From positions 5,272,101 through 5,336,100 of the forward strand of contig OY744616.1 of the NCBI GenBank assembly GCA_963556255.1: a stretch of DNA of 64,000 bases. Reading direction: 5' to 3'. Below are positions 1 through 11,002 of this stretch, piece by piece (positions within the stretch are counted from its first letter, which is position 1; every line of letters begins with the position of its first letter). The position numbers were made by a program, and so were the translations under genes. This DNA is from Allolobophora icterica. Its lineage: Eukaryota > Annelida > Clitellata > Crassiclitellata > Lumbricidae. Under the pieces are notes generated by a model. The model had not been told where the DNA came from. It searched no databases and saw nothing but the letters and a program-made list of their open reading frames with translations.

Positions 1-718
1 TAAATGGGTAAATTGATTGCTGCAATTGTAGTCTTGCGTTTGTAATGTTTTTCATTAAGTACCATTTTTATCGGGAGTAACTCACAGGAAAACCTGTAGT
101 AGCTTGGGTAAATTTGAAGAAGGTTCCCAATTGGAGCAAGAAGCAAAAGCATAGCTGAAGAGGAGAAAAATCGTCTAGCCTTCCTGTAGCCCAGTATGGT
201 TGGGTACCAGAGGCATGCAGGAGTCGGAGAATGAAATTGTGGACTGGACGTTTAATTCAGAACCTGCAGACAGAGACAGTTTGGAGCTAGTCCGGACTTT
301 GAGCTTCTAGCTGCTTCCGGAATAATGTTCTTTGTTGGCTGGGAAGACGAACGTTTGTAGCGTCTACTAGGACATCTTTTCTTTTGACTATGACTTTTAT
401 GAGAAGTTTTTTTAGGTGATGTTCCTCTTCGTTTGAAACAGTATGATAACAAAAGGTTTTGACAGTTATGACACTAGTAAAGTGTATTTGTAAATTCAAG
501 CATATATAGTCTGTAAACAAAACCACTTTCTTTTAAATTGTACAGTGCTCTTTAAGTCTCACAAGGGCGCTCTGGCACGGGTACTTAGGAATTTCTGTAT
601 TTGTGATATGTCATAGTCAGATACATGGATTCATTCATACATACATACATACATTGTCTCATATATATACACACACACATACACAGAAGATTTTGTTATT
701 GTGTGTTTGCAAATACAG
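1..718. other. Upstream region of the recombinase-like gene; no exon assigned
   Basis: No convincing exon was found. A short open stretch on the + strand starts with an ATG near 215 and stops near 308; it lacks a clear splice donor, so it is not called as the missing first exon. A CATA/CA-rich simple stretch lies at about 635-685, just before the acceptor at 717-718. The next exon needs one base of a split codon from an upstream exon, so the true 5' end is either hidden here or left of the window. Confidence 0.4.
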
Positions 719-1934
719 TTGTTCTGAAGTGTGAGAATGATTCAAAGGGGAAAAACAGAAAACTGCCATGTAAGCTTTGCCAAGTCTTCTGTTATCAGAT
801 GCTTAGACATCTGAAACGTCAGCACAGTGATGACCCAGAGGTAGCTGCAGCTTTGGCAAAGCCTGGTGAAAGGAAGAAACTTAAAAGACTTATAAATCTG
901 GGAATTTTCAACCACAATACAACTGTCTTGCAAGCGAAGAAAGGAGTTTTCATTGTTGGGAGAAGCTCACCAATTCAACATAATGTGAAGGATTATTTGC
1001 CTTGCCAGTATTGTTTCATTTTTTTCCTTAGGGATGAACTGTGGAGACACAGTACAAAATGTGCATTAAAAGACATTTCGGAAACAAGTGAAACCGTACA
1101 ACTAGACAGTCACATGCTGTTACTTGGGGCACTGGCTGCAGAAGAAAGTGGAATAGACAAAATACTTCTTGAGCAGGTGATTGATTCAAGGATGAGAAAG
1201 GACAGATTAACAAGAGAAGCCAAGTGTGATGTTTTGATAACGCACTTTGGATCCAGTCTACTTCAGAGGTTGGGGCCAAAGCGAGCTAATGATATCGCTC
1301 AGAGAATGCGACAGTTGGCTCGTCTTCGTATACAACTCGTGAAGATAAAAAATGAACCAAATGTTAAAATCAGTGACTTCTTGTCTGGTCCTGGATTTGA
1401 CAATATCATCAAGGCCATTGAAGTCGAATGTGAGTTTTACTTAGATGGAAATGGCAGGCGTCTGTACAGAAATCATTCACTAGCATTGAAACTTGGCCAT
1501 TCATTACACAAGTGTGCACAGCTGAAGAGAGGAATGTGCATACGATCAGGGGACACAGCTTCACTGAAAGATGCTGAAGATTTCCTTGCCCTTCACAATT
1601 CAGAATTCACAGACCGAGTTTCATCTCCAGCACTTGCAGCACAAAGGTTAAAAAGCAATACATTGCGAGAGTTTCCAGATGAAGCAGATTTACAAAAGCT
1701 GAAACTTTACCAGCTGCAAATGATTGAAGAATTAGTCTCTGCAATTGAAGAGAACAATTCTGTGTGGCGTGAACTAGCTGAGATAACTCTCAGCCGTCTT
1801 ATTGTCTTTAATGGTAGAAGAGGAAGTGAGGTTTCGCAACTTCTGATGTCAGACTACTTGAACAAGGAGGCTTCTGTCATCAATAAAAGTATGACTGACA
1901 GTATGAGCGAAGTTGAGAGGCAGCTTACAGCCAG
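719..1934 (+). CDS. Recombinase-like gene, exon a: zinc fingers and start of recombinase core
   Basis: The acceptor AG is at 717-718 and the donor GT at 1935-1936. The exon begins with the last two bases of a codon and ends with AG, which the next exon completes to AGG. It encodes both zinc fingers and the arginine-box motif near 1810-1835. An ATG further upstream at 625 is in frame but reads through a simple-repeat stretch, so I prefer the acceptor. Confidence 0.75.
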
Positions 1935-4900
1935 GTATGCAACAACAAACATCCATTTTATTCCAAATTACTGTTGCCAGTTGATAGATATTGATAGTTG
2001 TTCCTTTTTATTTATTAGACTTTTGTGCAGGTCTTTATAAGAGAGGCTTTGCAAATGCTCTATGACAATTGCTATAAATTGCTGTTTCATGGTGCTTCCT
2101 TCAAAATTTATGTGGCACAGTAATTCAAGTGCTTGCCTTGTAGCATAGTGCCTATATTTAAATGCCCTGTGCTGATTAAATGGTATTGTAATGTATTCGG
2201 GCAGTTATAAAGCACTTCTAACGGCAGAGCCATGTATCAAATGAGCCGTGTATCAATGAGGCATGTATCAAATTATCATTGTATCAATTTGACTTGGTCC
2301 AGATTACTGTTTAATCTCCTCTTGAATTGAGTTAGTGTATTTCTAGTGGGCTGACTCCAAATTTCAGATCCATGGTTTGTGTTTGTTAAGAGCCATCATC
2401 GATAAATGTCTTCTTTTTTTACAGTAGTCTGCACTATCTCATTTGTTTCTTAAGTCTTTTTGTACTAATAGTCTGGAGACTTGCTCATGAAATGTTTGTA
2501 AAGAAACTATTTCAATGTTTGCAAATGAAGTTTTCTGTTTGCTTTGTTCATTCCAGGATGGAAATGATTTCTGTTCCTGGAAAAAGAACACGCCCAGTTC
2601 CAATCTTGCTAACAGATGATATGTCAAAAGCGATGGCAGTCTTGGCACGAAAAAGAGAAGAAGTTGAAGTTCCAAAAGATAATGTGTATTTTTTTGCGAT
2701 TCCAAAGACAATGACTCACATAGGATATTATTCTGTTCTACAGAAAATAGCAGCTTCTGCTGGACTGCGACAGCCTCGTCTCCTCACAACAACCAGAATG
2801 AGAAAACATGTAGCTACAATGGCTCAGGTATTCACTGCTTTCTTTTGTGTTAAATTTGAAAAGACAGTATTTCTTGCTTTATTTTTGTCTTGCTGGAAGT
2901 TTATCTATACTTGCATTCAAACAACATGTTAAAAAATGATATCGAGATGAAATGTTTTCATGAATTAGTAAACTTTGAAAATGTTAACTAACATACATGA
3001 CAGGGCCATGATTTGGTGGAGGCAAAATAAGAAATGAACTCAGAAGTATGAACAACTCCTGTTTTAACTGCTTATTAGTAATAGCAGGCCAATTCATTTA
3101 AAATACTTGTTTACAAGCATGAATTTAAAGACTTCTTTATATCAACTACTTTATCGTATTTACTTATTCTTATTATTCAGTTGATCGAGATGCTGCCTGG
3201 AGAGCTGGAGTGGTTGTCAAATCACTTGGGACATAACACAGACATCCACAAATCCGCATATCGCCTTCACACACCTGCCATTGAGATAACTAAAGTTGGG
3301 AGAATACTTATGGCTCTGGATTCATTGGAAATGACCTCATTCAAAGGAAAGAAGTTGGATTCACTTCCAGTGGAAGGTTTGTTAGTGACTTAGTTTTCAT
3401 TTGAAGTCTATCTAACCATCTTTCAAGAGTAAGACTGCTTTTAATACAGGTGTGCAGTCCCCAGCAAAGAAATAAATCAAATAGAGTAGAATAATTTGAT
3501 TGCAGTTTTTAGCTGTTGCATTTTAATTATCTCAGTTGTAAAATTTGTTTAGCAATGCACTAAATGTGAAATTAGTTGCAGTAATTTGTGGAAAAGTCGT
3601 TTGTGTGGCAGTCCAACTATTTCGGGTCTGCTGAGCGGACTCCAAGTAACAACCATGGAAACGTCTTCAGATTCAGATTTACTAATGTTATTTGCTTAAC
3701 AGATGCCATAAATAAAATATATTGAAAAGAAACTTCTTGTAAAAACTAGTTTGACTGTGATGAACTGTTGTTATACAAGCATTGTATTTATATATTCCAG
3801 AGCCTAACAGATGTTCTGTCAGTGAAGACAATCTCAAGTCTGTGAACGAACCACGAAAATCAAAGTTGCCACGCATCGAATCTGATGAAGAGAGCAATTC
3901 AAAATCAGAAAGCGAGTTAATGACCATACAATCTGTGACCCTAGAAAGGAACTCTGCACTACTGGGTGTTGAATCAGCTGAAAAAGAAAAGGGTGCAAGT
4001 GGAAGAAAAGGCAAAACAGTGCAACAACCCGTTAAAACTTTAAGAGCAGAAAGAGAAGTTCCGCTGAAAAAAGCACACATTCAAAAACATTGGAGAGCAG
4101 AAACAGAAGATCCTTTGAAAAAAGCACACATTCAAAAACATTGGAGAGCAGAAACAGAAGATCCTCTGAAAAAAGCACACATTCAAAAACATTGTAGAGC
4201 AGAAACAGAAGATCCTCTGAAAAAAGCACACATTCAAAAACATTGTAGAGCAGAAACAGAAGATCCTCTGAAAAAAGTACACATTCAAAATCATTGGAGA
4301 GCAGAAACAGAAGATCCTCTGAAAAAAGCACACATTCAAAAACATTGGAGAGCAGAAACAGAAGATCCTCTGAAAAAAGCACACATTCAAAAACATTGGA
4401 GAGCAGAAACAGAAGATCCTTTGAAAAAAGCACACATTCAAAAACATTGGAGAGCAGAAACAGAAGATCCTCTGAAAAAAGCACACATTCAAAAACATTG
4501 TAGAGCAGAAACAGAAGATCCTCTGAAAAAAGCACACATTCAAAAACATTGTAGAGCAGAAACAGAAGATCCTCTGAAAAAAGTACACATTCAAAATCAT
4601 TGGAGAGCAGAAACAGAAGATCCTCTGAAAAAAGCACACATTCAAAAACATTGGAGAGCAGAAACAGAAGATCCTCTGAAAAAAGCACACATTCAAAAAC
4701 ATTGGAGAGCAGAAACAGAAGATCCTTTGAAAAAAGCACACATTCAAAAACATTGGAGAGCAGAAACAGAAGATCCTCTGAAAAAAGCACACATTCAAAA
4801 ACATTGTAGAGCAGAAACAGAAGATCCTCTGAAAAAAGCACACATTCAAAAACATTGTAGAGCAGAAACAGAAGATCCTCTGAAAAAAGCACACATTCAA

Positions 4901-5968
4901 AATCATTGGAGAGCAGAAACAGAAGATCCTCTGAAAAAAGCACACATTCAAAAACATTGGAGAGCAGAAACAGAAGATCCTCTGAAAAAAGCACACATTC
5001 AAAAACATTGGAGAGCAGAAACAGAAGATCCTTTGAAAAAAGCACATATTCAACATCAAGCATCTAGTATGTACATTTTTACCAATAATGGCATTGGTTT
5101 TGTGATGATAGCAATGTCATGGATGATGATAATCATGATGATTATGGTGATGTTAATAAGGATAAAGAATACCCTTTTCATTGTTAGCATAGTATATACT
5201 TTCTAATTGTGCTTAGAAGATGTTTGTACAGCAAATTGTGATAAACAATTGGTTAATTAAGAATATACTTGCTTCTGTAAGCACTTAATGACATTAGCAT
5301 CATTTTTAAGGTCATGGTCATCTTTAGAGGCTAAATAATAAATATAATATATCACCAAGTTTTATATATTTGGGATGTTTTCTGTAATTGTGTGTACTTA
5401 GCATGTTATCTCAAGAGGACATAAATATTTTATTATTGTTTCATGTATTATAGAAAATTATTCTTTGTAATAGTTCTGGCAATAGCCTAGTACCATTGTT
5501 TTATATACCTAGTTGATATGATCCAATCCCTCAGGCAAAATGTCACTAAACAATTATGTTTTAAGCCAAAGGTTAGAGTGCAGAGGGAGAATACAATTAT
5601 TATTTGTATTGGTTATATCAGGAGCTGAAGTTGTACCACCTTTAATGTGTTGTGTAATATTTCTGATAGAAAATTAGAGATTCAAAATCTAAAATGCAGG
5701 GGTATCAAAGCTTGTAACCTTATTGAGCCTGTAGGTATCCCACTTCACCCTTCATAGTATAGCAAGTTGTTTTGCTTTCTGATTTACAGGGAGAAACAAT
5801 GCTTGGAGTGAGGATGAGCTGAAGATCATCAGGCGTCATTTTGAAGGAGTCGAAAGACCACCTTCTTTCGGTGCTATCCGCCAACTGCAAGCGGAATTTC
5901 CAGTTTTAAGGAATCGCACGGAAGCTCAAATTAAAACTCGTGCCTGGGCTCTTGTACTGAAGAAGTAA
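719..5968 (+). CDS. Crypton-like tyrosine recombinase-derived protein with zinc fingers, 17-residue repeats and SANT-like C-terminus (5' partial)
   Basis: Five exons join in phase: 719-1934, 2557-2827, 3181-3376, 3801-5066 and 5790-5968, giving at least 1041 residues. Every junction has GT-AG ends and matching split codons. In order I see a C2H2 finger (LPCKLC...HLKRQH), a second C2HC-type finger (LPCQYC...HSTKC), a helical region, and a tyrosine-recombinase-like core. The core signatures are FNGRRGSEV (arginine box), TTRMRKHVATMAQ, and NHLGH followed by SAYRL with the candidate catalytic tyrosine. An acidic linker, a long 17-residue repeat array and a SANT/Myb-like end (WSEDELKIIRRHF) follow. 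From memory, this finger plus recombinase-like architecture is common in uncharacterised fish and mollusc proteins. The Crypton link is inference from the recombinase motifs. Whether it is an active transposase or a host gene is unknown. No terminal repeats were seen. An AATAAA lies at 6976-6981. Confidence 0.8.
2557..2827 (+). CDS. Recombinase-like gene, exon b
   Basis: The acceptor is TTCCAG ending at 2556; the donor GT is at 2828. It encodes the stretch from MEMISVPGKRTRPVPIL through MRKHVATMAQ, the middle of the recombinase-like core. The joined reading matches the usual family spacing between the arginine box and the RKH motif as I recall it. Confidence 0.8.
3181..3376 (+). CDS. Recombinase-like gene, exon c: catalytic GH and tyrosine
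   Basis: The acceptor TTCAG ends at 3180 and the donor GT is at 3377. It encodes WLSNHLGHNTDIHKSAYRL; the GH pair and the tyrosine are spaced as in tyrosine recombinases. It ends in one base, G, completed by exon d. Confidence 0.8.
3801..5066 (+). CDS. Recombinase-like gene, exon d: acidic linker and repeat array
   Basis: The acceptor TTCCAG ends at 3800 and the donor GTATGT is at 5067. About 80 residues of charged linker are followed by the 17-residue repeats. The donor choice is supported by phase: the trailing A plus GG of the last exon gives AGG. Confidence 0.8.
4043..5053 (+). repeat. Coding minisatellite, 51-bp unit with 306-bp higher-order period
   Basis: About 20 tandem copies of a 51-bp unit encode 17 residues of the form RAETEDPLKKAHIQKHW. 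Variants are ordered: units ending W, W, W, C, C, NHW recur every six units, and units 2, 8, 14 and 20 share a TTG leucine codon where the others have CTG. The array therefore expanded in 306-bp blocks. Because 51 is a multiple of 3, two antisense frames are also open; these are not considered genes. Confidence 0.95.
5790..5968 (+). CDS. Recombinase-like gene, terminal exon e: SANT/Myb-like domain
   Basis: The acceptor TTTACAG ends at 5789. About 60 residues follow, beginning RRNNAWSEDELKIIRRHFEG, with spaced tryptophans and basic helices as in SANT/Myb-like DNA-binding folds, then TAA at 5966-5968. It is too short for a simple ORF scan but joins in phase. Confidence 0.75.
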
Positions 5969-7384
5969 TTCGGAATATCTGCACATTACATAACTTCTAA
6001 CTGACAAAGACTGACCTTCAATAGCATGCTGTTGCTTTCTGAGTTTGTTGTTCTATTTTAATTTTGTGTTTAACACTAATTCTAAGCAGCTGCCATTGGG
6101 AAATACTAAAAGCATTGAGAGTTTTTCTAGAAGGGTGGTCTTCACACTCTACTTGACTTCTTATGCAGCAAGTTATGTGATCATATGATGAAAGATGTGC
6201 TTATGTGGTCATATAAATTGTCTTTGTAACAGTCTAAGTGGTACATTTGACGTGTTTCCTATTTTGTTGATCGAAAATCCAGTGTAGTTGAGAAGTCTAA
6301 ACTAATGAGTTCTATAATGCCCTTGTCATAATGCATAACGTATTAATCGATGGATGCTTCAAGTAAAATATTAGTTAAAGAGAAGCCAGGTTGATATTTC
6401 AGAGAAACCAGAAGTCAAGATACTGATGGTGAGGAAGCTGGAACAAATGACTTTTGAGCTTGGTTCTGAATGATGTTCGATAGTGCACACTATTTGCTAA
6501 AATAGTGAAGTATTTGTGTTTCAGTTATTGAGTGCCATTACCATGCACTCGAGCACTGGTACTTGGCTTCACTGTGTAACATACTTATAATTGGTAATAT
6601 ACTACAAAACTGGGTATTATATCTCAATTGTTAATGTATATTACAATAATTATAATGAAATTGACGTAGCCAATTTCTTATATTGTAATAGGCCTATGCA
6701 TTAATAAGGCCAGAAACTGACATTGATTGATTATATTTTCTTTAATGATAAATGAATAGGGCACATGTTCAAGGATTTACTTATTTTATAATTAAATTAT
6801 AAACAAAGAGTAAGAATGGGTTTAAAAAAGTGTGGGCAAGAAATTACAGTTACTTCAGAAGGAAATTTTCTGAATACTGACCTGATTTATGGCTTGGTTT
6901 AGGTGCATTAGACACAAGCATCGTGCATTAGAAGTTACTAATTAAAATTAACAGTTACAATTAACAAATCTAATCAATAAAGTAAAAAATAATAATCGAA
7001 AGTATAGTTTAGGTTACTTTTACTGCACAAACAATAACACTGGGTTTAACAGAGCAAATGTTAAAGCAATTTCACTTGAATAAATTTGTTACTTATTACC
7101 AGATAAACACAACTAAGTACAAATGGCTACAGCATACATACGTGTAAATCAACACATACATAGATATCAAATCTAAGCAGTAGAATCAAATAATAAAATG
7201 TATAGCTTAAGCTACTTTCTCAATTTTTATGACATCACCACTATAAAAATGCAAGATCAATATGCTAAAAACCTGTGAACGTACATGCAACAATAATAAT
7301 CAAATCTTATAAGATTGTTCTAAATTAACTGAATTCCGGAACAATATAAGTAAACATGCACGTATAGCTATTGTGTCTGGCGAA

Positions 7385-7690
7385 GAATGGGGACAAACCT
7401 GCTTCGTGTCTGGCAGTTAGCTACATCGGTAAGAACGTTGGCTGTGCGTCTCATGCGACTCTGTGTTACAGCGCATGCGGACCGCGGTTCGCTTCCCGAA
7501 GGTAGCTTATTTCAGAGATTTAAATCCCGGGCTAGCACGGTCCCACACGGGGACCTTAAATGGCGTGGCACCCATTCAAACGGGCAGCGGTGGTGAAGGA
7601 TCTCACCCGATCAATTCATTGAAAAATGAGCAGGGTCGAGGCCATATACGGTCGCTATAGAAAATCGCGTACATTTACATTTACATTACA
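7385..7690 (+). mobile_element. SINE-like element with tRNA-like head (family E)
   Basis: A tRNA-like head with a box-A-like stretch near 7421 and a box-B-like GGTTCGCTTCCCG near 7488-7500 is followed by a body shared with another copy at about 22330-22680 (GGGACCTTAAA, GTGGCACC, GGATCTCACCCGAT). It ends in ACATTTACATT repeats. Confidence 0.6.
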
Positions 7691-7983
7691 TTTACACACG
7701 TCTGTGACTTACGTGTATAAGTCTGGACTACCCATGCGCAGTCATGAACTGTATATATCTTGCCTGTCACTGCGCCCATCATAAACTGTACACGTCTTGC
7801 TATCCATGGTGGTAAACCCATACTGTACATATAAAACGCCTCCTAGAAAATGAATTCAGCGTGTATCTAGAGTCTACTATAGCCAGAACGTGTGCTCAAA
7901 ATTTTTTGCGCGATTTCCGTGGAAAATGGCGATGTCTGGATAAACCGGGTTCACAACTGAGTCTGGCTTATCGGTCTCGTATG

Positions 7984-7985
<2 letters not shown>

Positions 7986-8043
<58 letters not shown>
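7986..8043. repeat. (TA)n microsatellite
   Basis: About 29 uninterrupted TA dinucleotides. Confidence 0.97.
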
Positions 8044-8047
<4 letters not shown>

Positions 8048-9395
8048 ATGTCCAGCAAACCCCGGCGGATAGGAATAGTTTTCAAGTATATTTATAGAAA
8101 GTGCATACAGAATCTATAGCTATAGGACAGCTGGGACAACGTGCAGATCCAAAGGCAGGGACTCATTTACACTGCCTATATCGGTAAATTTCTGACAATT
8201 TGTAATTTTCCTCAAGGTCTGACTGTGTATTTGCGGCTGTGAAATATACAAAATATATAGTCAATAATCCAGTGTTTAAAAATAGATTATGACAGCCAGA
8301 GCCATAGAGGGGGCCTAAGTCAATATTACGTACTTCAATCAATATTTGATAGGGGCCTATATATGATTTTCGTACTGTTAACACTTCAATGTTAATTTAG
8401 TGTGTGGCTGGTTCTGTTGATGAAGTTTTTCGCCGGTCAAGGCAAGGCAATGTACCTGGAAAATTTTTGATGTTCTCCGTCCTGGATTTGTTGACACGGA
8501 AGCGAGAATTAGGCTTGTGAAAGTAACGTCTGGCAGTGGTATACGGTAATGAGGTCAGAACGGTCTGACATTTGCTGTCTAGTAGTAATTCACACGAAAC
8601 ATGTGGCCGCTTGTTGGACACTTGTCTTTGTACCGTGAAATTCGCACCCAATTGTATATGGTAATTGCAAATTTATATAGCGCCACTTCAGACTCATCGG
8701 AGGCGCTCCCGACCTTACACAATGAAACCACGATCTAGCAAAATGGTCTTCATGCTATGTTCCACGAGGAAGGGCCGACCACAGAAAAACTTCCACTTGT
8801 GCGTTTAAGGGGTCAGTAGAGGTGCTGTGTAAATCGATACCGACGAAATGTCGGTAAATAGCTGCAGCATTCTGTATTCGCCCCATGCAGTGTGGTATAC
8901 CCAAACGTACACAAAAACGCTGGACTGAAGTAGGCCTGGGGGCCTATAGCCTACTCGCTGCATAAACCCGGTGTTCAGAACTTCAGCGTTTCCAGGAACA
9001 GAACTATTGTGTTAACAACTCGTTATGTGATGTAGTTGGTGTTGCATTTGTCTACAACTCTCTACCTCCTCATGTTTACAAATTGGGACTTTTCCATTTA
9101 TTGTTCTTGTTCTCGAGGATTTTGTTGCACTTATGATTTCAGAGTTTGCGGTCTTCGTTGCCGTGTGGTAACAATTTTATTTCCGAGTAACTAAGCGAAC
9201 GTGGACTGCTTTTATTATCAGATGCTTTATACTTGAAAGTTCCGGTTTAACTATTGCAAGTAAGCGGTTATTTTTAAATGATTGTCATTCACTGAAACGG
9301 CACTGTCATTCATTTAGACTGGTCTTGTAATTTCTTTACATCATTTAGGAAATCTACCTGCCACAGACTTCAGGAAGTCGATTGTTGTTTGGAAA

Positions 9396-11002
9396 ATGCC
9401 TCCGCCGAAAAAGCCAAAGACCAAGGAGTCGTGGGAGGAATTCATATCAGAATCTCAGGCTGAATCTTCTGTCGACAAGCAGGGAGATTCGTTAGGAAGC
9501 CACAAAACAGACAGCCAGCCTTTCAATAGTTCAGTTGGTATTCAGGGAAAGGAACCGGCGGACTGTTCAGAGCGTTTTACGAGACCCGAGGCACTGGTAA
9601 CTCTGGTGCCCGAAGATTTGTCGATGAAACTGGACAGAAACGGTTGCCTCAAGACCCTGTCCAACAGCATCCAAGAGGTGTTGAAAGAAACGATAATCGC
9701 CAATGGAAATGCGCACATTCAGGACAGAAGTCTAGGTGCTGAACATCACCCACAGCTTCGCAACATTCTGCTCCAAGCTTCCAGTGACCCCATTCTGCTA
9801 GATGTTGGGGAAAACTTGGTTTCCAGCGGCGGTGGATTACAGGACCTGCAAGTGACTCGTATACATTCCCGTCCATCTGGATCACCGAATTCTTCCAAAA
9901 TCCTCTGGAAGAATCCGTCCATGCACGCTTCCACAAACGAGCTCCAGCCACTTACCGCCTTTTCCACCAATTTGCCTTCTGGGGGTAATAATCGTGACGA
10001 AGTCTGCTTACTGGACAGCAGCGGACGTGACAGGGAGCAAAATCCTAGAAGTTGCATGCAAATCAAGCAAGAGGAAAGTTGTCGCTTTCGAATGGGCAGA
10101 GGGGACCAGAACCCCAGTTCCGGTAACACGGTCAGAGGTACTTGGCCACATGTTACAGTCATCCGCGATGGAGGTCACACAGACAGCGACCACGAGCAAA
10201 CGTCGACTGAACGCTATTCTGCCAGCCAGACAAATGGAGTTTGCAACGAGGACAGAAGAAATGGATTGGGTCCCCAGGCTCCCACAGCTGATTCAACGAC
10301 CCACATGGTATTTAATCAACTGAAACGTTCTCGTTTGAACGGCGAGCGCGTCCAGGCCCGGCATCAGGCGTTCCAGTCGCATCGGGGGCAAAACTCTGCC
10401 AACGAGCGCAGTGTACAAGAACCCCACGCTCGAGGTCCGACAACCAATGACCGCATCTGTGCGGGGCAAGGCAACCTGGAGCAGCAGCATCCACGAAACC
10501 CTGCACCCGAGTTCAAGTCAAACGATATCGAATCACACAGCCAGATGACCATCGCACGCCTGTTTACTGAACTGCATCGAAAAGATATACCAGTCATGGA
10601 ATACTTTGTATCCCTGGACGACAAGTCACAGCAGTCTCAAGGACAAAACGGTGCTGCCGAGCGTATTTTATCTCAGATCCTTCCACGTGCTTTCCAGGGC
10701 GTGTCTCGCATACAGCGCTCGCCACAGACTCCGCTCAATGGAAAGCCTCAAACCGAACAAGGTGGATTTGGCCAAAGGAAAGTCGAAAATGGGTTGGTAA
10801 TTGCCAACAAACTGTTTCCAACTTCTCCTCCTCCAACATTGGATTTACAAGCAAAAATGGCGACCCTTCGAGAGTTGCTGTGTGATGACTCAGGGCCTTC
10901 GGTTGCCAGTGGGTGCGCTACGCCATCTTGCGAAGTCAACCGCGTAAACATCGACGACAGTGGCGCTGCACATCGACTACAAGAAACAGGCGACGTGGGA
11001 AG
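9396..11002 (+). CDS. ER: Estrogen receptor exon 1: long N-terminal A/B region
   Basis: ATG context is GGAAAATGC. 535 residues are rich in Ser, Gln, Asn and Pro, with a basic start ([13 protein letters not shown]) and no recognised domain. A donor GTCTGT at 11003 leaves AG, completed to AGA by the next exon. Assignment to the receptor rests on phase, strand and adjacency, not on homology. Confidence 0.65.

Larger units (their letters stand above)
5969..9395. other. Intergenic region between recombinase-like gene and estrogen receptor
   Basis: No supported gene. It is AT-rich to about 7370. It contains a SINE-like repeat (about 7385-7690), a TA microsatellite, and from about 8650 a short repeat-like stretch with the motif TTTATATAGCGCC. 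The last few hundred bases before the receptor ATG are presumably its promoter and 5' UTR, but I recognise no specific element. Confidence 0.5.

Noticed and set aside
625..718. ATG at 625 as the start of the recombinase-like gene
   Set aside because: The stretch from 625 to 718 translates a CATA/CA simple repeat and ends in a good splice acceptor, so it is more likely intron.
4043..5053. Regular repeat array that could be mistaken for a CRISPR
   Set aside because: The units are directly adjacent without unique spacers, are coding, and the genome is eukaryotic.
4032..5063. Two long antisense open frames of about 340 codons
   Set aside because: They are by-products of the 51-bp repeat, whose length is a multiple of three and which lacks stops in these frames. 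The sense frame joins by splicing to conserved domains.
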